NCBI RefSeq assembly: GCF_030654605.1
Contig: NZ_JAURXB010000294.1
Span: forward strand, 1-42,327
DNA length: 42,327 nt
Source: Bradyrhizobium sp.
GTDB taxonomy: Bacteria > Pseudomonadota > Alphaproteobacteria > Rhizobiales > Xanthobacteraceae
Direction: 5' to 3'
Part shown: positions 9,722 through 18,332 of the stretch, in pieces
Layout: each line of letters starts with the position of its first letter
Position numbering within the stretch: the stretch's first letter is position 1
Translations under genes and position numbers: made by a program
Notes under the pieces: generated by a model
What the model saw: the letters and a program-made list of their open reading frames with translations, nothing else
Told to the model about the DNA's origin: nothing
The model's database searches: none

Positions 9722-12700
9722 GAGGCCTCGTTGGGTTGTTGGGACAGAATACGAAGCGCGCCGGTCAGCGGGACGCGCAGCCAGTCGTGCCGGTGAGCGA
9801 GTTCGTATTCGATCTCGTAGATGGCTTTTTCGAGCAGGAAGAAATTCAGCATCGCTTCGCTCGCCCGCGGCTCGGCGGGCCACAGCAACGGGTTGGTCAT
9901 GGTGTCGCGATAGGCGGCGAGGAAGGCTGCCGACGAGCGGTCGCGCCATTCCGACAGCGCCGCGCCAAGCTTGCCGTGCTCGTCGGGCGCCACATTGAGC
10001 GCGCGTTCCAGTGCTGCGGTCGCCGAATAGTCGATCGAGCGGATCAGACCGGCGACATCACGTGCTGCGGGGGCCTTGCGCCGGCGATCGGCCAGGCTGC
10101 GTCGAGGCTCGCCTTCGAAATCGATGATGAAGATATCGTCCTTGGCGATCAGCATCTGTCCGAGGTGGAAATCGCCGTGATGACGGATGTTGAGACCGCC
10201 GATATCCGGAGGGAGCAGTGCGCCGAGGCGATCGTTCAGGTTGGCGCGCTGCGCCAGCAATTGATCGACCAGCACGCGATCGGATTCCCGTAACCCCGAC
10301 TGGCGTTGCTGCAATGCCTGGCAGACGCGCCCGGCACGGGCGGAAATTTCCTGGATCCAGAGCCGCACGTGTTCGGGCCGGATCGGCTCCGGCGTGAAGT
10401 CGGCCAGTTCGCCGCTGCCGGCCAGTGCCAGATGCATTTCGGCCACGCGTCGTCCGGTCTGCGACATGTAGCGCAGATAGGGGACCTGCTCTTCGCTCTC
10501 GCCGGGATGCTCGCTCGCCGCCAGCAGGCGCTGCTCCTCGACAAAGCGGTCGAGATAGGCCGAGGTCACGGTCCAGGCATCGCCCTGATTTTGCACGAAG
10601 GCGTGGACGACGGCGACCGCGCTGGTCTTGTCGCCTTCGATAAGCTCGACGCTGCCGAGCAGCGCCGGCGTGTTGGCGAAGCCCGCGACTTCGGTCAGGA
10701 AGCGGCCGACCTCGATCTCCGGATTGATGCCGGGCTCGAGTTTTCGATAAATCTTGCAGACGTAATCATTATCGACCAGCGCCGTGGAGTTGGATTGCTC
10801 GGTCTCGACCGCGCGAATATGCACCGGCGGCTTGAACGGATGTTCCAGAAGCCTGGCGGTCGGCCTGAATTCGAGGCGTACGCCCTCGAGTTCATCGACA
10901 ACGAGGGAGTCGCGCAGATTGCGCAGCAGCAGGGCGATGAAAATCTGGTCGGTGGCGACGTCCAGCAGGGTGCCTTCGCGCGCGCCCTGGCGCACCGCCG
11001 CGAAGGCGCGGGGATTGTAGCGCTCGCGGTCGAAACGAACCCACTCGATCTGCATCGGCAGCACATAGCGCGAACTCTCGCCGTGTTCGGTGGTCGCCTC
11101 GAAAAAGGCAAGCCACGGCCGGTTGTCGCCGATATCGCAGAACGGCACCGCCGAGGTCACGTTGGGGCGGATCTCCCGCGACGAGCGCTCCGGGTACCAG
11201 CGGGTTCGCGCCAGATAGGTCGGCAACACGTCGCGCTCGAACACGCCGCGGGTGCGCGCCAGCGACATCCATGTGGCGCCGAGCGGCACCACGAGCGTCT
11301 CGAATTCCGGAACGGCAGTCGGCTCGACCGGCTCCGACTTGTCGCGCTCCGTGAGCTGGAACCAGTAGAACCCGTACGGCGCCAGCGCGATCATGTAAGG
11401 CAGTTCGCCGATCGGCGGGAAGCGGGTGCGGCCCAGCATCTCCAGCGGGATGCGGCCCTTCCAGGCCGACAAATCGAGTTCGGTCGCCTGCGCCGATCGC
11501 GACAGATTGGCGACGCAGAGAATGACTTCGTCCTGGTACTGGCGGACGTAGCACAGCACCGAGCGGTTGACCGGGCGGATGAAGGTCATGGTGCCGCGCC
11601 CGAACGCCAAGGTGGACTTGCGCACCGAGATCAGCCGCTTGGTGGCGCTGAGCAGCGAGGACAGGCTGCGCGACTGCGCTTCCACATTCACCGACTCATA
11701 GCCGTAGACCGGATCCATGATGGTGGGCGCGTAGAGCCGTGCCGGATCGGCCCGGGAGAAGCCGCCATTGCGGTCCGGCGACCACTGCATCGGCGTGCGC
11801 ACGCCGTTGCGGTCGCCGAGATAGATGTTGTCGCCCATGCCGATTTCATCGCCGTAATAGATGATCGGCGTGCCCGGGAACGACAGCAGCAGGGAATTCA
11901 TCAGCTCGATCTTGCGCCGGTCATTGTCCATCAGCGGCGCCAGCCGCCGCCTTATGCCGACATTGATGCGCGCGCGCGGGTCGTTGGCGTAGGTCGACCA
12001 CAGATAGTCGCGCTCGACGTCGGTGACCATTTCCAGCGTCAACTCGTCGTGGTTGCGCAGGAACAGCGCCCACTGGCAGTTGGCCGGGATATCCGGGGTC
12101 TGGCGCAGGATGTCGGTGATCGGAAAGCGATCCTCCTGGGCGATCGCCATGTAGATCCGCGGCATCAGCGGAAAGTGATAGGCCATGTGGCATTCGTCGC
12201 CGCGGCCGAAATATTCCTGCACGTCCTCCGGCCACTGGTTGGCTTCCGCCAGCAGCACCTTGCCCCTGGCATAGGCGTCGAGTTCGCCGCGCAGCTTCTT
12301 GATGATGCTGTGGGTCTCGGGGAGGTTCTCGTTGTTGGTGCCGTCGCGCTCGCACAGATAGGGAATGGCGTCGAGACGGAAGCCGTCGACGCCGGAATCG
12401 AGCCAGCGCTTCATCACCTGCACCAGCGCGCTGACCACGCGCGGGTTGTCGAAATTGAGATCGGGCTGGTGCGAGAAGAAGCGGTGCCAGTAGAACTGGC
12501 CGGCTTCCGGATCCCAGGTCCAGTTCGATTTCTCGGTGTCGGTGAAGATGATCCGCGTGCCCTGGTACTTCTGGTCGGTGTCGCTCCAGACATACCAGTT
12601 GCGCGCGCTCGATTTCGGATCGCTGCGGCGGGCGCGCTTGAACCAGTCGTGCTGGTCCGAGGTGTGATTGATGACGAGCTCGGTGATCACGCGCAGGCCG

Positions 12701-13023
12701 CGCGCCTTGGCCTCGGCGATGAAGCGCTTGAAATCCTTCATGGTGCCGAAATCGGGATTGATCGCGCCGTAGTCGGCGATGTCGTAGCCGTCGTCGCGGC
12801 CGGGCGAGGGATAGAACGGCAGCAGCCAGAGTGCGGTGACGCCGAGTTCCTGCAGGTAGCCGAGCTTTTCGGTCAGTCCGGCAAAATCGCCGATGCCGTC
12901 ATTGTTGCTGTCGGCAAAGGCCTTGACGTGCAGCTGATAGATGATGGCGTCCTTGTACCACAGCTCGTCGCTCACGTCCTTGACGGGAAGCTCCCTGGCG
13001 TCGATCGACGACATCACGTTCAT
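9718..13023 (-). CDS. treS: Trehalose synthase-maltokinase fusion (TreS-Mak)
   Basis: Bifunctional protein of about 1101 residues. The N-terminal half (about 15-560) is GH13 subfamily 16 trehalose synthase, which interconverts trehalose and maltose. It shows LWYKDAIIYQLHVKAFADSN, VITELVINHTSDQH, DGFRLDAIPYL (nucleophile Asp218), VLLAEANQWPEDV and LFLRNHDELTLEMV. The C-terminal half (about 590-1095) is a maltokinase (Mak/Pep2) with a phosphotransferase-type core: HHGDFHLGQML followed by IIDFEGEPRRSLADRRRK. It makes maltose-1-phosphate from maltose and ATP for GlgE. The start at 13023 lies 8 bases after the glgE stop with GAGG just upstream; ATGs at 13044 and 13014 are possible. In mycobacteria TreS and the kinase are separate proteins in a complex; here one chain carries both. 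Confidence 0.94.
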   Translation of the reverse strand: MNVMSSIDARELPVKDVSDELWYKDAIIYQLHVKAFADSNNDGIGDFAGLTEKLGYLQELGVTALWLLPFYPSPGRDDGYDIADYGAINPDFGTMKDFKRFIAEAKARGLRVITELVINHTSDQHDWFKRARRSDPKSSARNWYVWSDTDQKYQGTRIIFTDTEKSNWTWDPEAGQFYWHRFFSHQPDLNFDNPRVVSALVQVMKRWLDSGVDGFRLDAIPYLCERDGTNNENLPETHSIIKKLRGELDAYARGKVLLAEANQWPEDVQEYFGRGDECHMAYHFPLMPRIYMAIAQEDRFPITDILRQTPDIPANCQWALFLRNHDELTLEMVTDVERDYLWSTYANDPRARINVGIRRRLAPLMDNDRRKIELMNSLLLSFPGTPIIYYGDEIGMGDNIYLGDRNGVRTPMQWSPDRNGGFSRADPARLYAPTIMDPVYGYESVNVEAQSRSLSSLLSATKRLISVRKSTLAFGRGTMTFIRPVNRSVLCYVRQYQDEVILCVANLSRSAQATELDLSAWKGRIPLEMLGRTRFPPIGELPYMIALAPYGFYWFQLTERDKSEPVEPTAVPEFETLVVPLGATWMSLARTRGVFERDVLPTYLARTRWYPERSSREIRPNVTSAVPFCDIGDNRPWLAFFEATTEHGESSRYVLPMQIEWVRFDRERYNPRAFAAVRQGAREGTLLDVATDQIFIALLLRNLRDSLVVDELEGVRLEFRPTARLLEHPFKPPVHIRAVETEQSNSTALVDNDYVCKIYRKLEPGINPEIEVGRFLTEVAGFANTPALLGSVELIEGDKTSAVAVVHAFVQNQGDAWTVTSAYLDRFVEEQRLLAASEHPGESEEQVPYLRYMSQTGRRVAEMHLALAGSGELADFTPEPIRPEHVRLWIQEISARAGRVCQALQQRQSGLRESDRVLVDQLLAQRANLNDRLGALLPPDIGGLNIRHHGDFHLGQMLIAKDDIFIIDFEGEPRRSLADRRRKAPAARDVAGLIRSIDYSATAALERALNVAPDEHGKLGAALSEWRDRSSAAFLAAYRDTMTNPLLWPAEPRASEAMLNFFLLEKAIYEIEYELAHRHDWLRVPLTGALRILSQQPNEAS

Positions 13024-13031
13024 GGCGCGCC

Positions 13032-14981
13032 TCACGCCAGGCAACGGAAGAGTATGGCGGGATCGCGCACCGGATCGATCCGCAGCCGGATGCCGCCGTG
13101 CTCGACCGGATAGCGTTCGCCGGTCATCAGGTTTTCCACCGCGGCGACGTTGCGGCGATCGTCGGGCATGCCGACCTGGATATCGCCCAGCGGCAGCCAG
13201 AATTCATGGACGTCGCGCGACAGCGCGATGGCGGCGATGACGCTGTTGGTTTGGTTGACCGATTCCTTGACGAAGGCGATGATGTTGGTGTCCTCGACTG
13301 GGAGAAAATGCAAATTGCCGGTCTGCTGCAGCGCCGCGTTTTGCCGGCGGGCGCGGTTGAGATCGCGGAGGTAGGGCTTGATATTGCCGGGCTTGTCCCA
13401 ATCCCGCACCTTGATCTCGTATTTTTCGGAATCGAGATATTCTTCCCTGCCGGGGATCGGCTCATGCTCGAGCAATTCGAAACCGCTGTAGACACCGTAG
13501 GTGCTGGACAGCGTGGCAGCGAGCGCCGCGCGTGATTTGAACATCCAGGTCTCGCCGCTCTGCAGATGATAGGGCAGAATATCCGGCGTATTGACGAAGA
13601 AATTGGGGCGATAGTAATCGCGTTCGGGATAGGCGGTCAGTTCGGTCAGATACTGCTCCAGCTCCCATTTCTGGGTCCGCCAGGTGAAGTAGGTATAGGA
13701 CTGGGTGAAACCGAGCTTGGCGAGGCCCTTCATCAGTTTCGGGCGCGTAAAGGCTTCGGCCAGAAAGATCGTGTCGGGATGAAGCAGCTGAACCTCATGG
13801 ATCAGCCATTCCCAGAACCTGAACGGCTTGGTGTGGGGATTGTCGACCCGGAAGATGCTGACGCCCTGATCGATCCAGAACAGGATGACGTCGCGCAACG
13901 CGTTCCACAGCGCGCCGGCGTCCTCGGAGGCAAAATCGGGATTGACGATGTCTTCGTACTTCTTGGGCGGGTTCTCCGCATAGCGCATCGACCCGTCCGG
14001 CCGTTTCCTGAACCATTGCGGATGGTCCCTGAGCCAGGGATGGTCGGGCGAACACTGCACGGCGATGTCGAGTGCCACTTCCATGTTCAGCTGCTTGCAC
14101 GCCGCAACGAAGCCGCGAAAATCCTCCAGCGTGCCCAGTTCCGGATGCACGGCATCGTGCCCGCCGTCGGCCGACCCGATGGCGTAGGGGCTGCCGGGAT
14201 CGCCTTCCGCCGCCGTCACCGCATTGTTGCGGCCCTTGCGGTTGGTCTGGCCGATCGGGTGAATCGGCGTCAGATAGACCACGTCGAAGCCCATGTCAGC
14301 GATATCGGCCAGTCGCGCGATACAATCCTGGAAGGTGCCGTGCTGGCCGGGGTGAACGCCCTGGCTGCGGGGCATCATCTCGTACCAGGCGCCGTGGCGC
14401 GCCCGTGGCCGGTCGGCGACAAACGGGAAGAGCTGCGATCGGGTCAGATCCGGCCGTAGCTGGCTTTCGGCCATGGCGGTCTTCAGTTCATCGGTCAGCA
14501 GCGGCGCGGCTTCGCCGGTCTGCAGAAAATCCTCGCATTGCCGCAGGATCACGGCGGCCGCCGCCTGTCCACCGGCCTGCGCCTTGGTCAGCATGCCCGC
14601 GCCTTCGATGGCGTTGAGGGTGAGATCGGCGCCGGCCTTTTGCTTCAGTTCGAAGCCGTGCCGCCAGGTGGCGAACTCGTCGGTCCAGGCCTCGATGGCA
14701 TAGACATAGCGGCCGGGAGCGTCGGGCACGAACGCGCCGCCCCAGCGGTCGTTGCTGTGGTGGGTCATCGGGGCCCTGTGCCATTCGCGGTCTTGCTCGC
14801 GCCGCCAGACCAACGCCGCGGCAATGACATCATGGCCGTCGCGATAGATGTCCGCCCACACCTCGACGCGCTCGCCGACGATGCGCTTCACAGGGAAGCG
14901 GCCACCGTCGATCAGCGGGAAGACATCTTCGATATGGAAAGCGCCACCGGCGCTCTCGACAGTTTGAGTTGTCTTGTTCAC
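13032..14981 (-). CDS. glgE: Maltosyltransferase GlgE
   Basis: GH13 (subfamily 3) alpha-1,4-glucan:maltose-1-phosphate maltosyltransferase, which extends alpha-glucans by maltosyl units. It starts with a beta-sandwich domain (FHIEDVFPLIDGGRFPVKRIVGE). Barrel motifs are YEMMPRSQGVHPGQHGTF, VVYLTPIHPIGQTNRKGRNN, LDIAVQCSPDHPWL, IFRVDNPHTKPFRFW (nucleophile Asp) and IFLAEAFTRPKLMKGLAK (acid/base Glu), all characteristic of GlgE. The frame is open to an ATG at 15071. I prefer the GTG at 14981 because homologues carry only about 15 residues before the IEDV motif, but neither start has a convincing Shine-Dalgarno sequence. Length is 649 residues from 14981 or 679 from 15071. It is first in the operon and divergent from malQ. 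Confidence 0.93.
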   Translation of the reverse strand: MNKTTQTVESAGGAFHIEDVFPLIDGGRFPVKRIVGERVEVWADIYRDGHDVIAAALVWRREQDREWHRAPMTHHSNDRWGGAFVPDAPGRYVYAIEAWTDEFATWRHGFELKQKAGADLTLNAIEGAGMLTKAQAGGQAAAAVILRQCEDFLQTGEAAPLLTDELKTAMAESQLRPDLTRSQLFPFVADRPRARHGAWYEMMPRSQGVHPGQHGTFQDCIARLADIADMGFDVVYLTPIHPIGQTNRKGRNNAVTAAEGDPGSPYAIGSADGGHDAVHPELGTLEDFRGFVAACKQLNMEVALDIAVQCSPDHPWLRDHPQWFRKRPDGSMRYAENPPKKYEDIVNPDFASEDAGALWNALRDVILFWIDQGVSIFRVDNPHTKPFRFWEWLIHEVQLLHPDTIFLAEAFTRPKLMKGLAKLGFTQSYTYFTWRTQKWELEQYLTELTAYPERDYYRPNFFVNTPDILPYHLQSGETWMFKSRAALAATLSSTYGVYSGFELLEHEPIPGREEYLDSEKYEIKVRDWDKPGNIKPYLRDLNRARRQNAALQQTGNLHFLPVEDTNIIAFVKESVNQTNSVIAAIALSRDVHEFWLPLGDIQVGMPDDRRNVAAVENLMTGERYPVEHGGIRLRIDPVRDPAILFRCLA

Positions 14982-15073
14982 GGTGATGCCATTGACATGG
15001 GAAAGACGTCCCGTTGCGGTTGCGGGACGCGGGATGTTCCGGACATATATACAAAGCCGCTCAACGGACATTG

Positions 15074-15164
15074 GTTCCCGGGGAACGGCGGGGATGGCAG
15101 AGAGTTAACCACGGCTATCCTCTTCCGACATCTAGAGAATTTCGCGACATCTCGGGTTGTCGCG
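15074..15164. promoter_or_regulatory. Candidate operators between glgE and malQ
   Basis: The region between the divergent glgE and malQ genes holds three symmetric elements. GTTCCC-G-GGGAAC (15074-15086) is a perfect inverted repeat. CGCGACA-N8-TGTCGCG (15143-15164) is a perfect 7-bp inverted repeat just upstream of malQ. CGACATCT recurs as direct repeats at 15126-15133 and 15145-15152, starts 19 bases apart. Together they look like binding sites for one or more regulators of both transcription units. No regulator gene is adjacent, and assignment as operators is inference. Confidence 0.4.
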
Positions 15165-15181
15165 TGCAAACCCTGTGCCGA

Positions 15182-17131
15182 ATGGACCTTCTCACCAGAG
15201 CCAGAGAGCTGGGGATTCAGACCGAATATATCGATGGTCAGGGTCACCGCCATGTGACGGACGCAGACGCGCTGCAAATCATCCTCGATGCCCTGCCGGT
15301 GCGCACGCCCTGCCGGTTTCTGGATCAGGCGGTGGTGGTGCGGTCGGGTCACCCCTCCCGGACCGAACTCAGACCGGCCGCCGCATTCCCGCTGCGCTGG
15401 AAAATCGTGACGGGAGATAGGGTTATCGCCGATGGCGAGGCCCATGATCGCGCCATCGTCTGGCCGGATCTGCCTGTCGGCTCCTGGCGATTGCATCTGG
15501 CCGACGCGTCCGGCTTCGCCGAGCAAGCACCTTTGATCGTGGCGCCGCCCCGGGCTTTCGCAGGCGATTTCGACCGCTGCTGGCTGTTGGCCGTGCAGCT
15601 CTACGGCGTCCGGTCGGCGCGCAACTGGGGGATCGGGGATTTCACCGACCTCGAAGGATTGATCGAACTGGCCGCCAGTCTCGGCGCCGACGGCGTCGGC
15701 CTCAATCCGCTGCATGCCCTGTTCGACGACCGCCCGGGCGATTGCAGTCCCTATTCGCCGAACAGCCGGCTGTTCCTGAACCCGCTCTATGTCGATGTCG
15801 AAAAGCTGCCGGGATATCAGCGCGCGTTCGAGAGCAAGGGCGCGGTCGCGGGGCTGAGAGCGGGCGATACCGTCAATTATGCAGGCGTTGCCGAGCTGAA
15901 ATGGCGCGCGCTGCGTTTCGCTTTCGATACGTTCAAGGCCAACCCCAAAGGAGAGCGCAAGCAGGATTTCGAGAACTTCCGCGCCGAGCGCGCGCCGTTG
16001 CTGCCGCGGTTCGCCTGTTTCGAGGTGCTGCGGCACAAATTCGGCAAGCCGTGGTGGGAATGGCCCGAACAATGGCGCCAGCCGGACGAGGCCACATGCG
16101 CGTCCCTGTGTCAGGGGGAGGATGCCCTGGAAATCGAATTCGTCGAATTCGTGCAATGGACAGCCGACCGGCAGTTGCTGGCCTGCAAGGAGCTCGCGGC
16201 TTCGCTCGGCATGAAGGTCGGGCTTTACCTCGACGTCGCCGTCGGGGTGCAGTGCGACGGGTTCGACGCCTGGAATGAGCAATCGGCGATCTCGCGCCAT
16301 CTCTCGGTCGGCGCGCCGCCGGATCCGCTCAACACCGCGGGCCAGAACTGGGGCCTCGCCGGCTTCAACGCTGCCGGCCTCGAACTGCAGTCGTTCGAGC
16401 CCTATCGCGAGATGCTGCGCGCCTCGATGCGCCATGCCGGCGCGATCAGGCTCGATCATGTGCTCGGCCTGAAGCGGCTTTACCTGGTGCCGCACGGTTT
16501 TGCCGCCGACAACGGCGTCTATGTGCAAATGCCGTTCGAGCCGCTGCTGGCCGTCACCGCGCAGGAAAGCGTGAGACATCGCTGCGTGGTGATCGGTGAA
16601 GACCTCGGCACCGTGCCGGAGGGATTTCGCGAGCAGATGGCGGGGTGGGGCATCTGGTCGTACCAGGTGATGATGTTCGAGCGCGACGACACGGGCTCGT
16701 TTCGCGGCGTCGACCACTATGCCGCCAATGCGCTGGTCACCTTCAACACCCATGATCTGTCGACCTATGCCGGCTGGCGCTCGTTCAGCGATCTCAAGCT
16801 GAAACGCTCGATCGGGATCGATCCCGGCGAGAGCGACGATGCGAGGTGGCATGCCCTGCACATGCTGAGCGACATGCTGCGCCATCATGCCATCGAAGAT
16901 CACGACCTCTATGCGGTGGCGGGCTTTCTGGCGCGAACCAGATCCCGCCTGCTGGCGATCTCGCTGGAGGATCTGCTGGGCGTGGTCGAGCAGCCCAACA
17001 TTCCCGGCACCGTCAACGAGCATCCGAACTGGCGACAGCGGCTGCCGCTGACGATCGACGCTCTGGCCTCCGCGATCGATGTCGCCGCGCTCAAGCGCGC
17101 GACGGCGGAACGGTCGCGGGCGGCGGGCTGA
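15182..17131 (+). CDS. malQ: 4-alpha-glucanotransferase MalQ
   Basis: GH77 amylomaltase that transfers glucan segments between maltodextrins and releases glucose, working on the short chains left by debranching and GlgE/TreY turnover. 649 residues from MDLLTRARELGIQTEYIDGQG. It has the bacterial MalQ N-terminal extension, then LYGVRSARNWGIGDFTDL, DGVGLNPLHALF, SPYSPNSRLFLNPLYVDV, IRLDHVLGLKRLYLVPHG (nucleophile Asp425), VVIGEDLGTVP (acid/base Glu473) and VTFNTHDLSTYAGW. The frame is open back to 15014, but that stretch is non-conserved and overlaps the divergent promoter region. No strong ribosome site precedes ATG 15182; an in-frame GTG at 15164 is an alternative. Confidence 0.94.
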   Translation: MDLLTRARELGIQTEYIDGQGHRHVTDADALQIILDALPVRTPCRFLDQAVVVRSGHPSRTELRPAAAFPLRWKIVTGDRVIADGEAHDRAIVWPDLPVGSWRLHLADASGFAEQAPLIVAPPRAFAGDFDRCWLLAVQLYGVRSARNWGIGDFTDLEGLIELAASLGADGVGLNPLHALFDDRPGDCSPYSPNSRLFLNPLYVDVEKLPGYQRAFESKGAVAGLRAGDTVNYAGVAELKWRALRFAFDTFKANPKGERKQDFENFRAERAPLLPRFACFEVLRHKFGKPWWEWPEQWRQPDEATCASLCQGEDALEIEFVEFVQWTADRQLLACKELAASLGMKVGLYLDVAVGVQCDGFDAWNEQSAISRHLSVGAPPDPLNTAGQNWGLAGFNAAGLELQSFEPYREMLRASMRHAGAIRLDHVLGLKRLYLVPHGFAADNGVYVQMPFEPLLAVTAQESVRHRCVVIGEDLGTVPEGFREQMAGWGIWSYQVMMFERDDTGSFRGVDHYAANALVTFNTHDLSTYAGWRSFSDLKLKRSIGIDPGESDDARWHALHMLSDMLRHHAIEDHDLYAVAGFLARTRSRLLAISLEDLLGVVEQPNIPGTVNEHPNWRQRLPLTIDALASAIDVAALKRATAERSRAAG

Positions 17132-17152
17132 GTTTCTAGCTGGTGAAATGAT

Positions 17153-17784
17153 TTGTCCTGCCGGATCGAAGATTACGGGTTGATCGGCGATTGCGAGACC
17201 GCGGCCCCGGCGAACTGATCGACGCGTTTCATCAATCGCGGATGGCCGAACTGAAGCTCGATGACGGCACGTGGGACCTGGAATGCGCGGTGCTCGAACA
17301 TCTGGAAAAGGTATGGGATCAGCCGGATCACGGCATCTGGGAGCGGCGCGGCGCCGCCAGACATTACGTATTCTCGAAAGTGATGACGTGGGTCGCGTTC
17401 GATCGCGGCATCAAGAGCGCCGAAAAATTCGGCTTCAAGGCGCCGCTCGATCGCTGGCGGAGCCTGCGCGATACGATTTGCCGCGATGTCTGCGAGAAGG
17501 GTTTTGACACGACGCACAACACCTTCGTCGAATTTTACGGTTCAGAAACACTCGATGCCGGCCTGCTGTTGCTGCCGGCGGTGGGCTTCCTGCCGGCGTC
17601 GGACTCGCGGATTCGCGGCAGCATCGCGGCGGTCGAACAGCATCTGATGCAAGACGGGTTCGTGCTGCGCCACGATCCCCGCGAGGTGTCGAATGAAATG
17701 CAGCCGATCGAGGGTGCCTTTCTCGCCTGCAGCCTCTGGCTCGCGGATGCCCATGAGCTTGCCGGCGAGTTCGACAAGGCGCAG
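17153..17784 (+). pseudogene. GH15 family hydrolase, copy 1 (internally deleted)
   Basis: Remnant of a glucoamylase/trehalase-type GH15 gene that once followed malQ. A TTG at 17153 begins MSCRIEDYGLIGDCETAA, a typical GH15 N-terminus. At 17207/17208 the sequence jumps, in another frame, to GELIDA, deep in the catalytic domain, so roughly 350 codons are missing. From 17208 to 17784 it matches 20601-21177 of copy 2 without any gap; I count 12 amino-acid differences in about 192. It keeps HGIWERRGAARHY and FVEFYGSETLDAG but lacks NWDYRFCWLRDA and the true C-terminus. The reading frame then runs into foreign sequence and stops at 18042. It cannot make a functional GH15 enzyme. Confidence 0.85.
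17208..17784 (+). repeat. Duplicated GH15 segment, first copy
   Basis: A 577-bp stretch collinear and gap-free with 20601-21177, in the same orientation. Divergence is mostly synonymous or conservative. It ends exactly at GCAG, the four bases shared with the 29-bp repeat. Confidence 0.9.
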
Positions 17785-17809
17785 ATATTAAAAGCGACAC
17801 GAATGACCC
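17781..17809 (+). repeat. 29-bp direct repeat, copy 1
   Basis: This 29-base sequence, beginning GCAGATATTAAAAGCGACAC, is identical to 21475-21503. Here it abuts the truncated GH15 remnant; at the other site it lies about 105 bases past the intact GH15 stop codon. After base 17809 the two loci diverge completely. It marks the left edge of both islands. Confidence 0.9.
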
Positions 17810-17896
17810 TGAGCGGTAGTTTGAGTTGCATGACAATCGAGCGGCATGCCATACTGAGTTACGGATGCTGCAGCCTTGTCCGATGCGGAGATCGAT

Positions 17897-18319
17897 ATGT
17901 CACCGGAGGCGAATGTCAAATTGGTTCTCAAGTACTTCGATGGCTGCAATACGGGCGATATCGAGCACTTGAAAAGCACCTTGGAGGACGACGTAGTTCA
18001 CTATTTCCTGCCTCAGGTCCATCGACCCATCAGAGGGTCTGACCACTTGGCCAGATATTGGCGGAAATTCAAACAAGTGTATCAACCAACTTGGAAAATT
18101 GACCATACACTTGCAAGCGGCAACGAGGTAGTCAGTGAATGGAGTTGCGCTTACACGCAGCCGTCAACCGGCGACCGGCTGATATTTCGAGGAACCGAAT
18201 GGTACGTCATCACGCAGGGCCAAATTGCAGAAGTGCGTGCCTACTATCATTATGATGAATCTAGAGACTGCCAGCTGAATGGTTTTCCATACGCAGATCG
18301 CCGCTACCTTGCAAAGTAG
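17897..18319 (+). CDS. SnoaL-like (NTF2-fold) protein
   Basis: 140 residues starting MSPEANVKLVLKYFDGCNTGDIEHLKSTL. The pattern of an N-terminal helix with YFDGCNTGD, then VVHYFLPQ, SEWSCAYTQPSTG, FRGTEWYVITQGQIAEVRAYYHYDE, fits the SnoaL-like / nuclear transport factor 2 fold, a small cone-shaped alpha+beta domain used by many small-molecule-binding proteins and isomerases. No specific substrate can be assigned. ATG 17897 is preceded by GGAG at a 6-base spacing, better than the in-frame TTG at 17876. Base composition is visibly less GC-rich than the glycogen genes, and it lies in island 1, so lateral acquisition is plausible. Confidence 0.7.
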   Translation: MSPEANVKLVLKYFDGCNTGDIEHLKSTLEDDVVHYFLPQVHRPIRGSDHLARYWRKFKQVYQPTWKIDHTLASGNEVVSEWSCAYTQPSTGDRLIFRGTEWYVITQGQIAEVRAYYHYDESRDCQLNGFPYADRRYLAK

Positions 18320-18332
18320 CGCACGTCGTTTG

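Noticed and set aside
9722..9949. A 76-residue N-terminal extension of GlgB
   Set aside because: It overlaps the 3' end of the kinase domain in another frame and is arginine-rich shadow sequence. The ATGA overlap at 9721 gives the expected GlgB start.
10306..13113. A 935-codon open frame antisense to treS-mak, and similar long frames opposite treY, treZ, glgX, glgB and others
   Set aside because: They are mirror frames created by high third-position GC. Their translations are low-complexity, rich in Arg, Ala, Gly and His without family motifs, while the opposite strand encodes well-known enzymes.
14978..17023. A 681-codon minus-strand frame opposite malQ
   Set aside because: malQ on the plus strand has all GH77 catalytic motifs; the antisense translation matches no family I know.
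17191..18042. A continuous 283-codon frame running from GH15 sequence into island 1
   Set aside because: After residue 198 it leaves GH15 homology and reads through unrelated sequence in which a better-supported gene (SnoaL-like, 17897) lies in another frame. It is a chimera made by the deletion, not a gene.
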